From Dryococelus australis (lineage: Eukaryota > Arthropoda > Insecta > Phasmatodea > Phasmatidae): a DNA stretch of 64,000 nucleotides. Both the position numbers and the translations under genes were made by a program. A model generated the notes under the pieces. That model searched no databases. It had not been told where the DNA came from and worked only from the letters and a program-made list of their open reading frames with translations. The stretch covers positions 141,878,457 through 141,942,456 of the forward strand of contig CM056994.1 in the NCBI GenBank assembly GCA_029891345.1, written 5' to 3'. This document shows, in pieces, positions 23,803 through 36,629 of this stretch. Position 1 is the first letter of the stretch. Every line of letters begins with the position of its first letter.

Positions 23803-24773
23803 CATACTATACTACACTACTTGTATGCACATTTTATAATGAAGTATAGTTCTACATTTAATATTTATTTTTAAATAGATAAATGGAAATTTTCTTTACG
23901 CTCAAAATAACTTTTCTACGACCTCGTCTTCAGTAACACTTAATGTATTGCTCTCTTTAAAATCAGTTTTATTTACTGTTTTGCCGTATTAATATTACCT
24001 GTGCTAATACGCCAAATAACGAGAAAGCTATAGGAGACCATGTTACTAACGTCAAACGGAAATAAAAAATTGTTTATTTTAGAGACAATAAAGGGAGAAA
24101 CAAAAGGATCACAAGATTAGGAAATGGTTTAGTGCAAAGGGTTCATTATAGATATTTATCTTACGTTTACCCTAGTGCAATAATTTTCTCTTTCCTAGGT
24201 GAGGCAATAGGTCTGAATAGTCGTTTAAAAAATATTGTAAGCTTTCAACTGCTTTTTCTATTTCCAGAAATTCATAATATGTTATGGATGCTCTGTGTAG
24301 AGGCAAATAAAAAAAATACCTAAGGGGCTGTAAAAATCTCCAAGATTGTCTGTCGCAAAATTTTAAGTCACACTATAAGTCACCATAACTTTACCCAATA
24401 ATCATTTCAATTTATTTTCTTCACTTATTGTTAATTCTGCTTTCCCATGGCTATTTTTCCGTCAGAAGCATTATTTGTTAAGAAACACTTGCCCTATTAA
24501 TTGCGTATTCAAAAAGTATAAAATATATAAATTTTTGTGAAATTAAGTATCAAAGGATAGTTAATATACGTGCTTCTTTATAAGTCGTGTTTGTCTGTTT
24601 GATAACACGTAAAAAAAATGCAATTCTTAGGGGAAGGTTGCCGATTTCGTACCGCGCCGTCCGCCTCGTATTTTGTACGTACTATGTATGTATTTCACGA
24701 AAGGTGAATACTACTGTGCTCTTGTGGCTGCAAGTTATTCTTCTTGTCGTTCTCAACCATTGCAAGGAATAAC
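23803..24773. other. Intergenic; possible 5' region of the 24774 exon
   Basis: AT-rich with no recognised exon or repeat until a GC-richer stretch at 24640-24770 (cgtaccgcgccgtccgcctcg), which could be 5' UTR or promoter of the exon that follows. No clear TATA box was identified. Confidence 0.3.
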
Positions 24774-24852
24774 ATGGCTGTGGAACCACGCCTCGCATTG
24801 TTATTGGCGTTTTTGTTTATTTGCACCTCTAGTATAGTTCACAGCTGGAGTT
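24774..24852 (+). CDS. Candidate signal-peptide first exon
   Basis: ATG at 24774 in good context (ataacATGG) opens 26 codons: MAVEPR, then a hydrophobic core LALLLAFLFIC, then a small-residue region TSSIVHS that looks like a signal-peptidase site, then WS. The frame runs into GGAGTT|gtaagt, a perfect splice donor at 24853, phase 1. This combination is what the first coding exon of a secreted or membrane protein looks like. No downstream exon was identified within the window, so the gene cannot be named. It could also be coincidental. Confidence 0.4.
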
Positions 24853-25269
24853 GTAAGTCTCTATGAAACAGGAAAATAAGTAGGCCATATTGTTTTTAAG
24901 TGTATTTATTAGTCTAAAATAAATACTTTTTCATATTCTGAACTCGCCAACAGTTGAAAATATACAGTTTTGGTTATGTTTCATTAGTTTCTTTGGTTTG
25001 ATAACAAGTTGCCTACGTTGTACCACATTGTAGTTTCGCAAATCGTGCCTGTACGATTTAGAATACTCCTACAAGGCAAGTTACAATGGAACCTTTATAT
25101 TGCTGATTATATCCGTGGGCGCTTTAACCAATATAAATAACCTTATCTATATATTAATATAGTGACCTCATTTTATACAAACTGCAGTATTAGTTCGCAT
25201 AAAATTTACGTGCTGTTAACGGAACAATTTATTAATGGACGTACGTTTGTGTTTTACGCAGTAGTTATC

Positions 25270-25960
25270 AGGTTTCTTAACTGTTACGCACAGGCCTATG
25301 CACGGGCAGCGACCATTCCGAATGCCATGAACGGATTCCGTTCTTGTGGGATCTGGTCGGTAAACCGTAATATTGCCAGTTATTCCGACTTCGTAGCAGC
25401 TGAAGATGTGGACGAAACGAGCGCCACTCAGAAGAAAACGAGACATATACGCCTTCATGTCGGCCAACAGAAAATATCAGTTAATCAGTAGGAAGCGGAA
25501 TAATGAATGATACGCAGCAGGAGATAGTCTCGAATTGCAGTGATCTTATTGAAGCTATTTCTCCGATTGCAAAAAGTGCTGAGGAAGTGTCTCCTTACCA
25601 GGAGGGGGGGGGGGGGGTGGTGCTCAACCTACTGTTGAACTGACAAATATTTCGTGTAAATGCGATTTGATGCCACAAAGGATAGAATAAAAAATACGGT
25701 TAGCGAAGAAGATAATGAATCTACTACTAAAGAAAGGGGAAGTTCTGCTTTTGCAAACAACCATTTAAAAAGAGCAATATTGTCTGACAACAACGCAACT
25801 TCTACTTCGTATGAATCCAATGCAAACATAGAACTCGTGCAAGACGATTGGTTTTGTTCAGTATGTGAGGAAATTACTGTAGAGAACTTGGTGTAGTGTT
25901 TACAGAGTCACGCTTTGGTACATAAACCTGCGCATTCGTTAAATCAAGTAGTACGCATTT
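25270..25960 (+). pseudogene. pogo-like transposase relic, C-terminal part
   Basis: 25290-25420 encodes AYARAATIPNAMNGFRSCG and IWSVNRNIASYSDFVAAE, the conserved end of pogo/Tigger DDE domains (A-NGFR-GI-P-N-F---DF). The tail (25660-25930) carries WFCSVC and, after an in-frame TAG, further Cys and His residues resembling the PHD-like finger found at the C-terminus of some pogo transposases. Stops at 25489 and 25894 and a G-run at 25604-25617 break the frame. The N-terminal helix-turn-helix and the catalytic aspartates were not found. Confidence 0.75.
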
Positions 25961-26690
25961 TGTATGGCATGTAAATTAAATTAATATATTTTTTGTTTCA
26001 TTTGGGGAGTAACATGTATGTACGAGGTAACAGAATCGTAAAACACCGTTATAATCACGGATAACATATGGTATTTAATATTTTTGTTGTAGTGCTACGA
26101 TTTACGACATTCATGGTACGATTTTGGATACTTGTTTCCTATATCATACTGATTGCAGCGATTCCAAAAAATTTCGTGGCTCATTATTTCAGCTAACTTA
26201 ACATGTCTATGAAATGAGTTTGGACTTAAGATGTTTTGTGCTAAATTAATATCCGTGCAGTACATTGAATAATGTCCCAAATAAATGCAATAATGTAATG
26301 TCTGGTACGATAAAGGCAACGTTCCCACATTACAGTGCAGTGTACCATTCCCCTTTACGATATATTGTAACACAGCTCAGATGTGAACCCTACCACTAAA
26401 ATAAACATAAACAGTTTCTAAATAGACATTTAAAGTCCTCGACTTGTTTAACGTATTTTGTTCTTTTAATTAAAATTTTCAACTTTCTTGTGACAACAAT
26501 CAGTGCGCAAACCTTTTCGCCATATTTATACAACAAATATATTTTATTACGACGCCATCCAGATCAAACATCTGCAAGTTTTGTACAAAAAATAGCAAAC
26601 CCATTCGAAGTGAAAAATTAAAAATTAACTGACTATTATTAGCCTATATTCCGAACTGAACAAAGACTTATGAGATCCAATTCCTCTCTA
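25961..26690. other. AT-rich intergenic DNA
   Basis: A 92-codon minus-strand open frame (26095-26373) has no recognised motif. Nothing else seen. Confidence 0.35.
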
Positions 26691-27949
26691 TGTGTGTGTA
26701 TGTGCGTTTATCTACTTAAAAACTTTTGAAAGCGGTGACTAATTAGCATATTACCAAACTCAGTACACATATTATAGTAAGATAGGACATCTGATTTTTA
26801 TAGTTTTGAACACACATAACGCTTACATTCGAAATGTCAGCCAGTGTAACATTCAGTTTTATGGTCATGTGCTGGGCTCAAATAACAGGTTTAAACCAAA
26901 TTTTGTATTTTGGCAGTGCGTCCTGTCAGCATTGAACTGAGTGATGGACGTGGTTGTTGCGGCGTCGTTTCACAAGCTTCCGCCATATTAATAAATAAAA
27001 TCTATATATAAAATTAGCTCAACTCATTCTCGCCAAATTTGGCACGTAAGTAATACTAAAGAGTAGGTCATGTAAACGTATGTGATTTAGATTAATTAGA
27101 CATATATCTTCAGAATAGCAGGAATACATCAATTCATGTTTCTTTGTATATTTACCATACCGTTTGACTATTATCGAAAACATTTTTTTTCCCCGAAAGC
27201 ATCTTTTATAAACATTAACACATAGCAACATTTGACCGCGATTTTGTAAGAGAATAAATAAAATTTGATGTCATATTTCGGGAAACAAAAGACCAGCTGC
27301 TACCAAATTTGGCAAACAAGTAGTAGCACCACAGCAGATTATATAAACAGCTATGTTTCAATTAGGTCAGACACTTATTTTGAAAATGGTGGTAATAAAT
27401 ACATTTTACATTAGTACACTATGTCGAGAAAACTGTGTAATTAATTCAAACTTCACTTTGTATGTTTGCAGTTTGTATTACAACAACCAAATTTATTCAC
27501 ACATAGTCTCTTTTGGCTGCCATTTTGTAAGATAGTATTTCATAACAAATACAATTTTTTTATGTAATATCGCCGGAGAAACCATTGGATTCTCACCAAA
27601 TTTGGCAAACACGTACCACTATGGTAGGCCATGTAAAAAGATATGTTTTGAGTGAGTGAACACTTATTTTAAAATAGCTTTCATATAAAAATTTTAACTC
27701 AGTATATTATATCTACGAAACTACATTACCAATTTCAACTTAACTACGTATGCTTGCAGTATCTATAACCAAAAAATTATTCTATACATAGCTTCGTTTC
27801 TCTGCCATTTTGTAAAGTAGCCTTACATGAAAAATAAAATTTCTGTCACATACTGGTAAACAATCATCCAATTCCCGTAAAATTTGGAGAGAGTTGTACT
27901 GTGGTAGGACATATGGATTTTGTATGTTTTCATCTGGCAGACATCGTTA

Positions 27950-28625
27950 ATGTTTTTGAAGATCAACTTCCTAAACCTCTTGGAGGTATTTAGTGGAGGG
28001 GAGGGGGCACGGGCCCCTATGCCCCCCTCAATCACATTATACAAAAAATATGTCTGATGAACATTAAAGCAAAAAACCTGTGAATATAACAATTTTCATC
28101 AATCACATTACTAATATATATTTACACAACATTAGTTTATTCAACGTAAAAATCCCTATACACTTCCAGTCCGAGTTTCCTTTTCTTCTATATAACAAAT
28201 CTATCCATTGCAAATCAGGAATATAGTGTCCGTTGTACAAGAGAAAGAAACTTTCGGCGACATAAAAGTACGATGAGCTACACCACAACCCAATACGTCA
28301 ACATCTGTACACACAATGAGCTGTGTCTATATCAGAGCTATGCGGATGTAGTAAGAACTTGGCCTTTCGCAGCTCGCGCAGGGCCACTGCAGGATAAAAG
28401 CTACAATGTCAACGATTATGTGCTCTAAGTCAACCCGACAAGGTAACAGTACTTTTATGCACAACGAACAGTTAAACACCCCCTTATCTCTTACTTCTAA
28501 GTGCATTTTATTGCAATAGATAGACCACTATAAATGTTACCATGACTATTTCTTTTCAATTTAGTTAATTATTTCGGGGGGTATCCAGACCCCCCCCCCC
28601 TGCTGGCTAGGGGCCTGATACAAGG
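27950..28625. repeat. Insert bounded by G/C homopolymer runs
   Basis: The 285-bp periodicity is interrupted here. The insert carries GGGCCCCTATGCCCCCC at 28010 and a run of C at 28590, and contains a minus-strand open frame (28103-28288) of no recognised family. It is probably a separate insertion. Confidence 0.4.
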
Positions 28626-29419
28626 TCCAATAAACGGATTCCCACTTAATTTTACAAGCAAGTAGTCCTACAGCTGGCTATGTAAACTAACATGTTTTAG
28701 GTTCGGCAAGCCCATATTTATAATTTTTAATTGCTAATTAGGTTAATATTTTATACCAATAAAATAATTTACCATAAGTTAACCAATGGTTGTACACCAA
28801 CAGTAAACATTAGGAGCATAAATTATGCATAAAAATATCCTCCTTTTCCCGCCTTTTTGCAGAATATTACCAGGTGAGAAAATATCTTGCCATATTTTCT
28901 GAGCAGGTCAAATAATTTATACCAAATTTTGCAATAAATTAGTACTGCAGAAGGCCATGGAAACTTACAATTCTTTAAGTGGAGTCACAAATTGATTTTC
29001 AAAATGATGGCAATATATTATGCGTTTTGATAAGTTTGTCATATCGTTTACACTATCCAATTATATTCATCAAACTTTTTGTGCTGACATTATCTGTTAG
29101 ACGCAGTGTATACAAAACCAGTTTTTAACAATTTTGTAAAAATAAGAACAAACAAACAAGATAAGAAAGTTTTTTTTACGATATTTCGGATAATAATCAA
29201 CCACATTCCACCAACTTATTCCCACAAGTAGCACTAAGTTTCAGACCACGTTTACCTATGTATTTTAAGTAGCCCAGGCCCAGTAAATTTTTCAAGTTAG
29301 TAAGCTTCAAAACATTAAACTGAGTATATTCGAAGTAGATGCACCTAATCCAACCTTCGTAATGCAGTTTATTGCAAAAAAAGCTTAAGGTACGGGGTTT
29401 TGACTATTCAAGTCCCAGT

Positions 29420-31380
29420 TAAGACAAGTGTTTTTATGTAATTGTCTCACTACTTTTGCATACATTTGTGGTTTCATCTCTAATAATATTACTGTCTACG
29501 AAACGTTAATTTCTTCCTACCACCATAGATCTTCAGTGCTTCATTAAAATTTATTTGCACCCATGGAGAGATAAGTATGTTCATTAGTTATATCAGTACC
29601 TTATTGTTTTACAAATAGAAACTAACTTTTCATTTTGAAGAATTAAATAAGAACAAAATATAAACATATTTTAATGCATAAGATACAAATACAATGCGAA
29701 CAAATAGTCAGGTTCTCAACTTAACATCTGCTAAATGTAACGTCTTGTTAAGTAGTAGCTGTAATCTCGCCCGCTTCGTTCGGCAGAGATTTATTTTGAA
29801 AATTGGAATCTATCTAGCCGCTCACTGTGGCCCCACACCATATGTGTCTCTAGCTAAATGGAAGAATTGAGATTGCTAAGAATGAAAGAATTATAACAAT
29901 AGGCCCTGCAGTTTTCGTAGAGCATGCTTAGAAAGCAGCAAAATATTGTTTCCTGACTTGATTAAATAATACTGTTAATGCTCAGTTCCTATAAATAATA
30001 CGGTAAATTTTAATACATATAAACCTTACTCGATAAATGAAGATCATAAGAATAAAAAACTCATCCAAACCTGCTGAGTGGTTCTCGAGATTAGCGCAGT
30101 CATACAAACAAACAGACGCTCGCCAGGGACTTCCTTTTATACTATTTAGTGATAATGAACGATAATAAAAATTCCAGCATTCCTATACAAGTGAATTATA
30201 TTATCAGATACTGCCATCAAATTCACACAAATTCAACTCTGCTTTATGTAGAGGTAAGAATGTTATGAGAATACCTAAAATTGACTATCGATGTGAACTG
30301 AAACACGAGACGAAATACTCAATGGAGCTTCACATGAAAGAACTATTAACAAGACGAACCCCTTTCCAAATACTGTCTATAATGTAGCGAATCTCTAGGG
30401 TTACTTTCATTTAATACTATTTTTGCCAAAAGCTATTTCGTGAACTCCTTTTCAGTATTCGCTCCTCCAAAACAAATATATCTGTTTTTAATTTCTAATG
30501 TAAAACTGCACTAGGTAGCAGACAGTTACTCACTTCTCCGTCACTGAACATTCTGATTAACTTGGCCTTTACGAAGAGTAATAAATTTAATGAACTTAAC
30601 AACATTCCCGGTTAACAAAAGAAATATTAGTTATATGCGTGACTATCGTGCTGTATACCACCTTTAGACACGATAACCAACCCATTCAAATGTCAGTTCC
30701 ACATAAGTTCACAAGCAGAGTGATAATAATTCATGATCTCCAGTCAGATATAATGCATAACATAGTAAATTTTTTTTTCACTACGCTGGGTGGTATCGCG
30801 TTAGTAATATATAGGACTCGCATTCAAGGGAACCAGGTTTCAATTCTCGGTCTGGCAAAAGTAACTTCAGTCTTCTGTGGATTTACAAAGCCACTCCAGG
30901 CAAAAGTCAGAACCCTTCCTTGAAACAAGCTATGACCGCTATCCACGAGACACTAAAACCGTTATGGTATACGTTTATTAAAGTTTGGTGATATGATAAT
31001 ATTTAGATTTATTTATTACACTATACCAATTCCTAACCTAATTTATTACATGCATATTTATACTCGTAACAAAATTATGTAACTCCATTTTTGGTCGTTT
31101 GTAGGTTTATACGCCAATATAATACAATAAAATCAAGTGATCAAATACGGTTAACGCGTATGTTTACAAATAAACTACAAAACGAAAAAGAATTTATTGG
31201 TATAACTACTGAACCTACTGTCATCTACATAGGTGTAAAATATTTAAATGAGAACTTATATTGTAGGTATACCTTGACGTATCGATCAAAGCAATGCAAT
31301 TAAAGATTAAACCAGTTTCATGTGCCGCAGTAAACAAACCCACACGTGACTTATCCAGAACTGAAACCTAGAAGACACTG
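29420..31380. other. Centre of the inverted structure
   Basis: Single-copy-looking AT-rich DNA. A segment near 30060-30120 (GTTCTCGAGATTAGCGCA, then CAAACAAACAGACG) looks like the 3' tail of a common insect retroposon. The rest is unassigned apart from the SINE at 30785. Confidence 0.4.
30785..30965 (+). repeat. tRNA-derived SINE
   Basis: An A-box-like TGGTATCGCGTTAGTA and a B-box-like AGGTTTCAATTCTCGG at tRNA spacing, followed by a body with paired CTTCTGTGGATTTACAAAGCC and CCAGGCAAAAG words. No intact acceptor stem. Confidence 0.55.
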
Positions 31381-33345
31381 TACCATAAAATAGCGTACAA
31401 TCAATTGCCTTACCGAGGTCGGGTTTTGAGAATCAACTTCGGATGTATTCAGTCTAATGTTTTGAATGGTGGGGTTTACAAACCTGAAAAATTTTTTAAT
31501 AATTGTATACGCTCTATAAAACATGTAATTTATAATGCCCATTGCAGCACTATTGGCGAGGAGAAATTTGGTGGAAATATGTTGATTGGTCTCCGAAATA
31601 TGGCATGAAAATTTCTTCTCTTCTATGGCGCTGTCGTATAACGTTAACTGAAAATGAGGTTCTATATGCGATGCTTCTACTATGCACTGTCAGCATTCAA
31701 AGTTGAAACGCTGTATGTAAATGACGAAAATTTTTAAATTATTTGTGTAGCCGTTATTTTCTAAATCAGTGTCTCATCCCACTTAAAACATTAAAGTTAA
31801 CATAGCCTGCTGTAGCACTACTGATTCACGATAATTGGTGAAATTTTGTTGATTCAATACTTAGATATGGAAAAAAGTACCATTTTCTCACCTGGTAGCA
31901 TTTTACAAAAAGTACGGGGTTAGAGGATCTATGTATGCACAACTGATGCTTCAAACGAAAACTGTTAGGATAAAAAAGTTAGATAACTTTTGTTGAATTA
32001 TTTAATAGAAATCGTAGACTACAAAGTTAAGTTGAGAGGATATATGTTACATAGGTTCATAGATGTGTCATACTAACTTAAATGGTTTATATAGCCGCCA
32101 TTCTGAAAACAAGTGCCTGGCTAACTTAAAACACGTAAATTAATATTGTATGCAATAGTAACTTCTTTTTGAGGAGGGATCGGTTGTTGGTTTCTCGAAA
32201 TATTACATAAAAGCCTATTATTTTTTCATGGGACTCTCTTACAAAATGATGGATAAATGAGGCTCTGTATGTACACAGTTTAAAGTTGTAATACATAGTC
32301 TACTGAAAACGTACAAAGATAAGGCGAAAATTAAATAAATGTTTCGACGATATAATATTTAAGCAAAATGGCTAAATTGTCGCCAAACATATCATTTTTC
32401 ATCACTTGCAGAATTTCTACTTCTTTTCAATATTTTATACAAATCGGTCATTTGTTTTCCTAAGATATATCAAATTTTTATTTATTCATGTGATTCTATC
32501 ATTCAAAATGGCGGACATTTGGCTATGTTCAGACACGTTTAATAGCTATAAAATATACCGTAAACACAGGCTACTAAGTTAAGTTTCTAATTTATTCATG
32601 GTTTCAACTATAAAGCATACTTAGCTAAAATTGCTGTATAACCACAATTTTGAAAATAAGTATCGGACCCACTCAGAATTTACCAGTTGGCATCATCTGG
32701 CGTAGTACTTCTTGTTTTCGAAATGGGGTTGGAATTAGTGTATAGTTCCCCAAAATATTACATAAAAACCAAGTTCTTACATAATGCTATAAATCAAAAT
32801 GGCAGAACAAATTGGCGTTTTGATGGCATATATGACGCTTGTAATAAATAATTTCAGCATAAAAAAATTGGTCAAAATTGATAGTACGGTATAGTACAAA
32901 TAGCAAATAAACCCTAAATATTTATATGACCGTCACTTCCATATCATATGCTTTATCACTTTACGTCATTTAAGTCTACATGGCCAACCATAGTTATATA
33001 TATATGCCAAATTTGGCCAGAATTGTTTGACTGACAAGCAACACTATTCATTTCTTAATTTAATGCTAATATGACGCACTCATAAATCATTTTGTTTTCA
33101 TAGGTTTAATAGTTCCCAATATATTACATAGCAACCAAAAATGTTCTAATTGCCGCCATTTTAAAACTAAGCACCCGCCACTGTCGAAAACTATAAAAGA
33201 CAGATGCCCTTACTAAGAACTAGATGTGTGCTGATTTTTGTGAGACTTGGTTAACGCGTCCAAATGTTTTTAAGAGAGGACTCGCACACAGATACACACT
33301 CATGCACACACATGCACGGATATGCACACACATACACAGACATGA

Positions 33346-34704
33346 AAACTACTTCATTAGCATTTCTTTAATTCGGAAATTTGACAAAACGTGGAAACAT
33401 CGTGTTTACACTGTGAGTTATCAAAAAACTATTTATTTTATAATTTGTGTTAAATTTGTGAGAACATTTTTATTTAAATCAAAAAAATACATTCGAAATC
33501 TAAGTAATTATGTTGTTTTCCTCTTCCATACAATACAAGTTTTTAAATTTACGCCCGGAATTTTATCATAATATTAACATCCATCAACAATCACTATTTT
33601 TTAAACTAATACTAATAAAGTTTTCGATTTTTTTCTCAACTTTGAAAAACAAATAACGGTTTAATCATAAAATTTTAACACTATATATAACATAAAATTG
33701 TTAATTCAGGTGACATTATTTTGTGACGACTTTCACGACCAAGTCTACCCAACATGATTGTCATCACCTACAACGAGTTGTAGGTCGTCGTTCACACCTA
33801 GTGTCGACTGGGAGTATAGACCTACCCGAGGTTTTGCTGTAGTGAACTCAACCTGACAGCAGCTCCTACTCGACTGAGCAAGAGCGCGGCGCTCCTGGTA
33901 CATCTCTTGACCCCTTCTTCCCGTCTCTCCCTCTAAGCCGAATTAGATGACGTTTAACTATGTGGTGCGGCATGACATCGTTTGAATTGTACCTGTCATA
34001 ATGCATGAAAATATTTTTGGGCTTCGAGAGTGTTGGAGACTGACGATATTTCTCCATTAAAATATACATTTTGTGAAGTGAAGCAAGCAGAGATATAGAG
34101 AACAACGAACAGAATTGAAGGGAAAAGGGGACAGCACAACAGTTTAAAATTATTGGGACATCATAAGCAGAGGAAGCAAAAGTTTTGTACATGTAGAGCC
34201 TTATTCATAGTCGTTTTTAGTCCGAACTAAGGGAGAATCATCGTCCGGCCCAAATTTTTTGTATTCAGAAAGCCATATTAATCCCTGTCTGAAAATCATC
34301 TTGCTTTAGTACGGCCTAACCGTTATTCCGGAGTTAGGGTATGACCAACGACGTACTAAAGTCAAAAATAAATCTAGCGAACATAAGATAAGACATTTTC
34401 ACAAATATTACTTGCGAGTGCAAGCTAGATAAAGTTTATGAAACACAAAAAATACGTTTAAGGCCGGTTCTTTCAATCTGTATGCGAAAATATGCCTCTC
34501 TCGTGGATGAAATGTTCCGTAAATAATATTTCAAAGGAAATATAATCATAACACATCAGTGTTAAGGTACAGCAATAACTTTCTACTTATTTGTCAATCA
34601 AATTCCTTCTCTGTAAAAGATTATTACCACACGTGATATTAACACATTCAAAGAGAATTTTAATAAATATCCTATTAAGAGAATACATATGGTAAATTTT
34701 TTCA
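33346..34704. other. Intergenic DNA
   Basis: 33346-33700 is AT-rich. 33720-33960 is GC-richer and contains the small inverted repeat CCTACAACGAGTTGTAGG (33769-33786), but no recognised gene. 34200-34340 carries a TTATTCATAGTC motif like the MITE at 35462. No exon found. Confidence 0.35.
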
Positions 34705-34835
34705 TTGAATCAAATGTATCGGTATCTCAATGGTAACCTCGTGGATTGATGTGCACAAAAGTGCAAGTTCGAACATTGTCTGGGTATTATGTATTTCTGT
34801 AATGAATTTTGCAATCAAATACAATTTTTTTATAA
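34705..34835 (+). repeat. tRNA-derived SINE
   Basis: A box ATCTCAATGGTAACC and B box AAGTTCGAACATTG about 45 bases apart, then a T-rich tail. Good pol III promoter pair, no acceptor stem. Confidence 0.6.
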
Positions 34836-35099
34836 CTATAAAGACAGTGAAAGCGTAAGAAATGAAACCAGCCCATACTACCAGGACATAAGAGTGTGTC
34901 ATCAAAAATTAACAAATCAATATGGAATAAAAAGGTTATTTTTATATTAGATTAATCGTCCTACATCCTGCAATATTACAATATACGATGGAGAGTCAGA
35001 TGTATATAAATTTCTACGAATACAATTTTACAGTTATGAAAAAATATGTTTAAACATATAATCAACTTGTTAACATGTACTTGCCGTCGAAATAATAGC

Positions 35100-35200
35100 C
35101 ATAAATAATTTGAATGAACAAGTGGGAGTCGAACATGCAGTTCCCATTTTCAAAGAAAAACCTTATCCGATGCTCTACAGAGTCTTACAGAATTTTAGCT
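35100..35200 (-). repeat. tRNA-derived SINE fragment
   Basis: The reverse complement has CTCTGTAGAGCATCGG (A box) and ATGTTCGACTCCCA (B box) at tRNA-like spacing. It is embedded in AT-rich DNA. Confidence 0.6.
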
Positions 35201-35461
35201 TAACAAATGAAAAATTAGTAACATTAAATCTTAAATGAAATATTGAACAAGTTTCAATTAATGGGAAATTTGGACATTAGGTAAAATAACAAAATTGATT
35301 TGAATTCATTGAAGCTTATATATACATATATAGTTGCAAATGTGATATTCCTTTCGTATTAAAGGTTTTATTTGAGACAATAATCTGCAATGCGCATGCG
35401 CAGTACACGTAGCGACAGTGTATTTCAATGAGCCTTCGACTGAAGTTAGTCCCATTCTAAT

Positions 35462-35585
35462 CGGGGTTTATTAATGCCATACATTTAATTCACTCTTAGT
35501 CTGGACTAACCTCAGACCAACTCCGAGCAAGATCAGCTCAGGATCTTCCTTGGACGTAGATCTGACTGTGAATAAAACCCCTAAT
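35462..35585. mobile_element. Short MITE, about 124 bp
   Basis: Begins GGGGTTTATTAATGCC and ends GACTGTGAATAAAACCCC, giving imperfect terminal inverted repeats. Both flanks show TAAT, a possible target duplication, though one base offset on the left. Confidence 0.5.
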
Positions 35586-36340
35586 ATTTTTGCGTAACAA
35601 TCCAAGTTTTAATTAATGTTTTATTTTTAGCATTTTGCTTGGGGTTCATTGTGATATCAATATTTTGTAAACATTTAAAAACTTTTCAATAAAATGAATT
35701 CCATTATTATAAAATATATTTTTAATGTGTACTACTTCGGATTGCGTTATGTTGCAGTTAGTTATTGAAATCAATTTTGATATTCACTTTAAAATACAAA
35801 CGGGTTAGTTATTTTAATTTCTCGATTATATGGTTTTACAGTTATAATAATATCCATGATTCATCCTATCTGCACACGACTCAGTAATACAAGGCGGTAG
35901 AGTCTGATCATCATATCCATTATCAGTCGACATTTTACTAATTTGGCTAATTGTATATTTCTCTCTTAACAGGCTGTCTTTCGAGATCCCAGTAAGCACT
36001 CTCGGCGTTAATTATACGAACACAATCCATAGACCATTCAAGGTCTTGTGGCAAATCATTCGAAATAAACCAAAAAAGTTTCCGCCCAATAAATTTCTTT
36101 GTATAAAATGGAGGGACCTTGCTAGCTCACTCACTCACTTAAAGGGAAATAGGTACTGGACTCCACGTAACATGATATGATCATTTAACTTCACCCAAGC
36201 ACCAGTCATTAGGCTAATATATACAAGGTTTGCCCCACAATGACCAGGAAGATTGATATATTTTCGATCACTGTGAGTAGTCTCTGGCTAACAGGGCAGT
36301 TGGCCATATCCAAAATTGTTGTGTGGCGCTACCTGCAACA
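35586..36340. other. AT-rich intergenic DNA
   Basis: No gene or repeat recognised. Confidence 0.35.
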
Positions 36341-36344
36341 TCGT

Positions 36345-36628
36345 TTAGGCTGGCAACACTCTGAGACCCTCGCACTCAGTGGAGTGAAGTGAAGAGATTA
36401 GGAAGGCTCGTAAAATTGAGGTCTTGAGAGCCAATGAGTATGAAGTGAAGTTAATTATAAAGTGGCACAAGAATTCAAGGGCTGGGGAAACAGTATATCC
36501 CCGAGAAAACCCACCGACCAGCGGCATCATCCGGCACGACGTCCACATGCGAAATTCTGGCAGCGACCCCACCTGGAATCGAACTCGATTCGCCTAGGTG
36601 TGAGGTGCGTTGTCTGACCACAACACCA
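36345..36628 (-). repeat. SINE family A, near-complete copy
   Basis: The minus strand starts with a tRNA-like head (GCCGTGATGGTGTTGTGGTCAG as A box region; GAGTTCGATTCCAGG as B box). The body contains CGTGCCGGATGATGCCGCTGG, GGTTTTCTCGG and, near the 3' end, CTCTCAAGACCTC and CGAGCCTTCCTAATCTCTTC. The same body occurs at 52510, 58190 and 60220, with 3' fragments at 48415 and 60429. Confidence 0.85.
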
Positions 36629-36629
36629 T

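Larger units (their letters stand above)
26690..33345. mobile_element. 6.6-kb inverted structure with tandem-subrepeat arms
   Basis: From about 27000 to 29420 a unit of about 285 bp repeats in forward orientation, marked by accaaatttggca ... ggccatgtaaac ... cttattttgaaaatgg ... gccattttgtaagatag; phase marks lie at 27032, 27303, 27595, 27884, 28641, 28918 and 29206. From 31400 to 33180 the same unit repeats in inverted orientation (for example at 31558, 31838, 32450 and 33010). The outer ends also mirror each other: GT-rich tracts at 26691 and 33290-33345 are each followed inwards by TTAAAAAC, CATCTG and TTTTATAGTTTT. No transposase was found. Arms of tandem subunits around a distinct centre match the foldback-element plan. 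Confidence 0.75.

Noticed and set aside
25660..25896. Separate small zinc-finger gene
   Set aside because: It follows directly on pogo C-terminal sequence and matches the tail of such transposases, so it is part of the relic.
33280..33345. Signal in the CA-rich tract
   Set aside because: It is a degenerate CA/GT microsatellite mirrored at 26691 and is treated as part of the inverted structure.
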